Below, piece after piece: positions 40,619 to 41,096 of a stretch of DNA of 41,096 nt (the first letter of the stretch is position 1; each line of letters begins with the position of its first letter). Source of the stretch: Oscillospiraceae bacterium (GTDB taxonomy: Bacteria; Bacillota; Clostridia; Oscillospirales; Ruminococcaceae); NCBI GenBank assembly GCA_028720105.1, contig JAQYLI010000016.1:1-41096 (forward strand). The letters are read 5' to 3'. Both the position numbers and the translations under genes were made by a program. The notes beneath the pieces are model-generated. The model ran no database searches, was not told the origin of the DNA, and saw only the letters and a program-made list of their open reading frames with translations.

Positions 40619-41096
40619 TTATCTTCTTCGGTGAAGATATTTCATAGCTTCGGCAGGGGTCATAAGGTGCCGCTTTCTGAAATCACCCAGCAAATGGGAC
40701 TGGTCATAGTAGCCGTATTTTTCCACAGCGTCAAGTATGGATATACCGTTTCCCATAGCCGTTTCCTGCCACAAGAGCTGATATCTTATAAGGTCACAGA
40801 GGATCTTCGGGGACATTCCCGTTTGCAGGGAGAATTTCCTTTGCAGCGTTCTTGATGAAAGGGCGGTGTAGGAGGCAAGGTCGGATATTTTTATATTGCC
40901 GCTCGAAATAATTGTAAGATACAATGCGTTCATTACATCGTCGCTTTGATTTTCGGGTCTGAGGGAGTCATACAGCACAGCTTCGGCGGCTGTAGCCCGT
41001 CCCGTAAGGGTGGTTTCACATGAGACTGCTTCAAAAAGCCTTTGGGTGAGCTTCGGGAAAATATCCTCGGGGCGGTCGGTGGGTATGCTCATATCG
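40619..41096 (-). CDS. AraC-family transcription regulator, 5' part outside the window
   Basis: The frame is open to the last bases, so the N-terminus (probably the sensing domain) is cut off. The visible 159 residues end with an AraC DNA-binding domain of two helix-turn-helix units: ISDLASYTALSSRTLQRKF with GMSPKIL, and ILDAVEKYGYYDQSHLLGDF ahead of TPAEAMKYL. The gene reads toward the ASCH-like gene, with 74 nt between them. The ligand is unknown. Confidence 0.85.
   Translation of the reverse strand, partial: DMSIPTDRPEDIFPKLTQRLFEAVSCETTLTGRATAAEAVLYDSLRPENQSDDVMNALYLTIISSGNIKISDLASYTALSSRTLQRKFSLQTGMSPKILCDLIRYQLLWQETAMGNGISILDAVEKYGYYDQSHLLGDFRKRHLMTPAEAMKYLHRRR

Noticed and set aside
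1..41096. tRNA/rRNA genes, CRISPR arrays, insertion sequences or prophage genes
   Set aside because: None was recognised: no cloverleaf-like segments, spaced direct repeats, transposase motifs or terminal inverted repeats were seen by eye.

Overview
The window looks like a chromosomal segment of an anaerobic, endospore-lineage Firmicute, most likely a Ruminococcus-like member of the Oscillospiraceae. The evidence is the yicC-remA-gmk-rpoZ-priA-def-fmt-rsmB-rlmN-prpC-prkC-rsgA-thiN-spoVM gene order, which matches the Bacillus subtilis order apart from missing coaBC and rpe and an added yugP-type peptidase. Strict SD sequences (GGAGG), extended -10 promoters with a TRTG element, and a gene for the tiny sporulation protein SpoVM point the same way. 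The genus is an inference.

Layout. 1-1384: 3' part of an ABC exporter. 1625-14286, all on the minus strand: a fermentative succinate block. In transcription order it reads malate dehydrogenase, fumarase, HdrB, HdrC, HdrA, FlxD/MvhD, FlxC, FlxB, FlxA, fumarate-reductase iron-sulfur subunit, fumarate-reductase flavoprotein, and then (probably its own unit) a small aspartate:alanine-exchanger-type transporter. 14287-14840: a regulatory region with two Rex-like operators 31 bp apart and several candidate promoters. 14841-17955: Trk potassium uptake (trkA, trkH) and a DUF1294-type membrane protein. 18043-22664 (minus): an FtsX-type permease without a visible ATPase, and glutamine-dependent NAD synthetase. 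22955-37162: the conserved housekeeping/sporulation cluster. 37325-39092: rpsB-tsf with a structured leader. 39161-41096 (minus): a toroid (terpene-cyclase-like) protein, an ASCH-like protein and an AraC-type regulator cut by the window edge.

The most interesting part is the succinate block. It encodes every step from oxaloacetate to exported succinate, and it places a soluble, anchor-less fumarate reductase directly downstream of, and tightly linked to, a complete HdrABC-FlxABCD set. HdrABC-FlxABCD complexes are known or proposed flavin-based electron-bifurcating NADH dehydrogenases. The reading I propose is an NADH-dependent, possibly ferredoxin-reducing, fumarate reductase: FlxA takes electrons from NADH, HdrA splits them, and the high-potential branch passes through HdrB/HdrC to FrdB and FrdA. 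Supporting details are the loss of the [3Fe-4S]-type motif in FrdB, the absence of the covalent-flavin histidine in FrdA, the absence of membrane anchors, and Rex-like (NADH/NAD+ sensing) sites in front of the block. Whether ferredoxin is really reduced cannot be read from the sequence.
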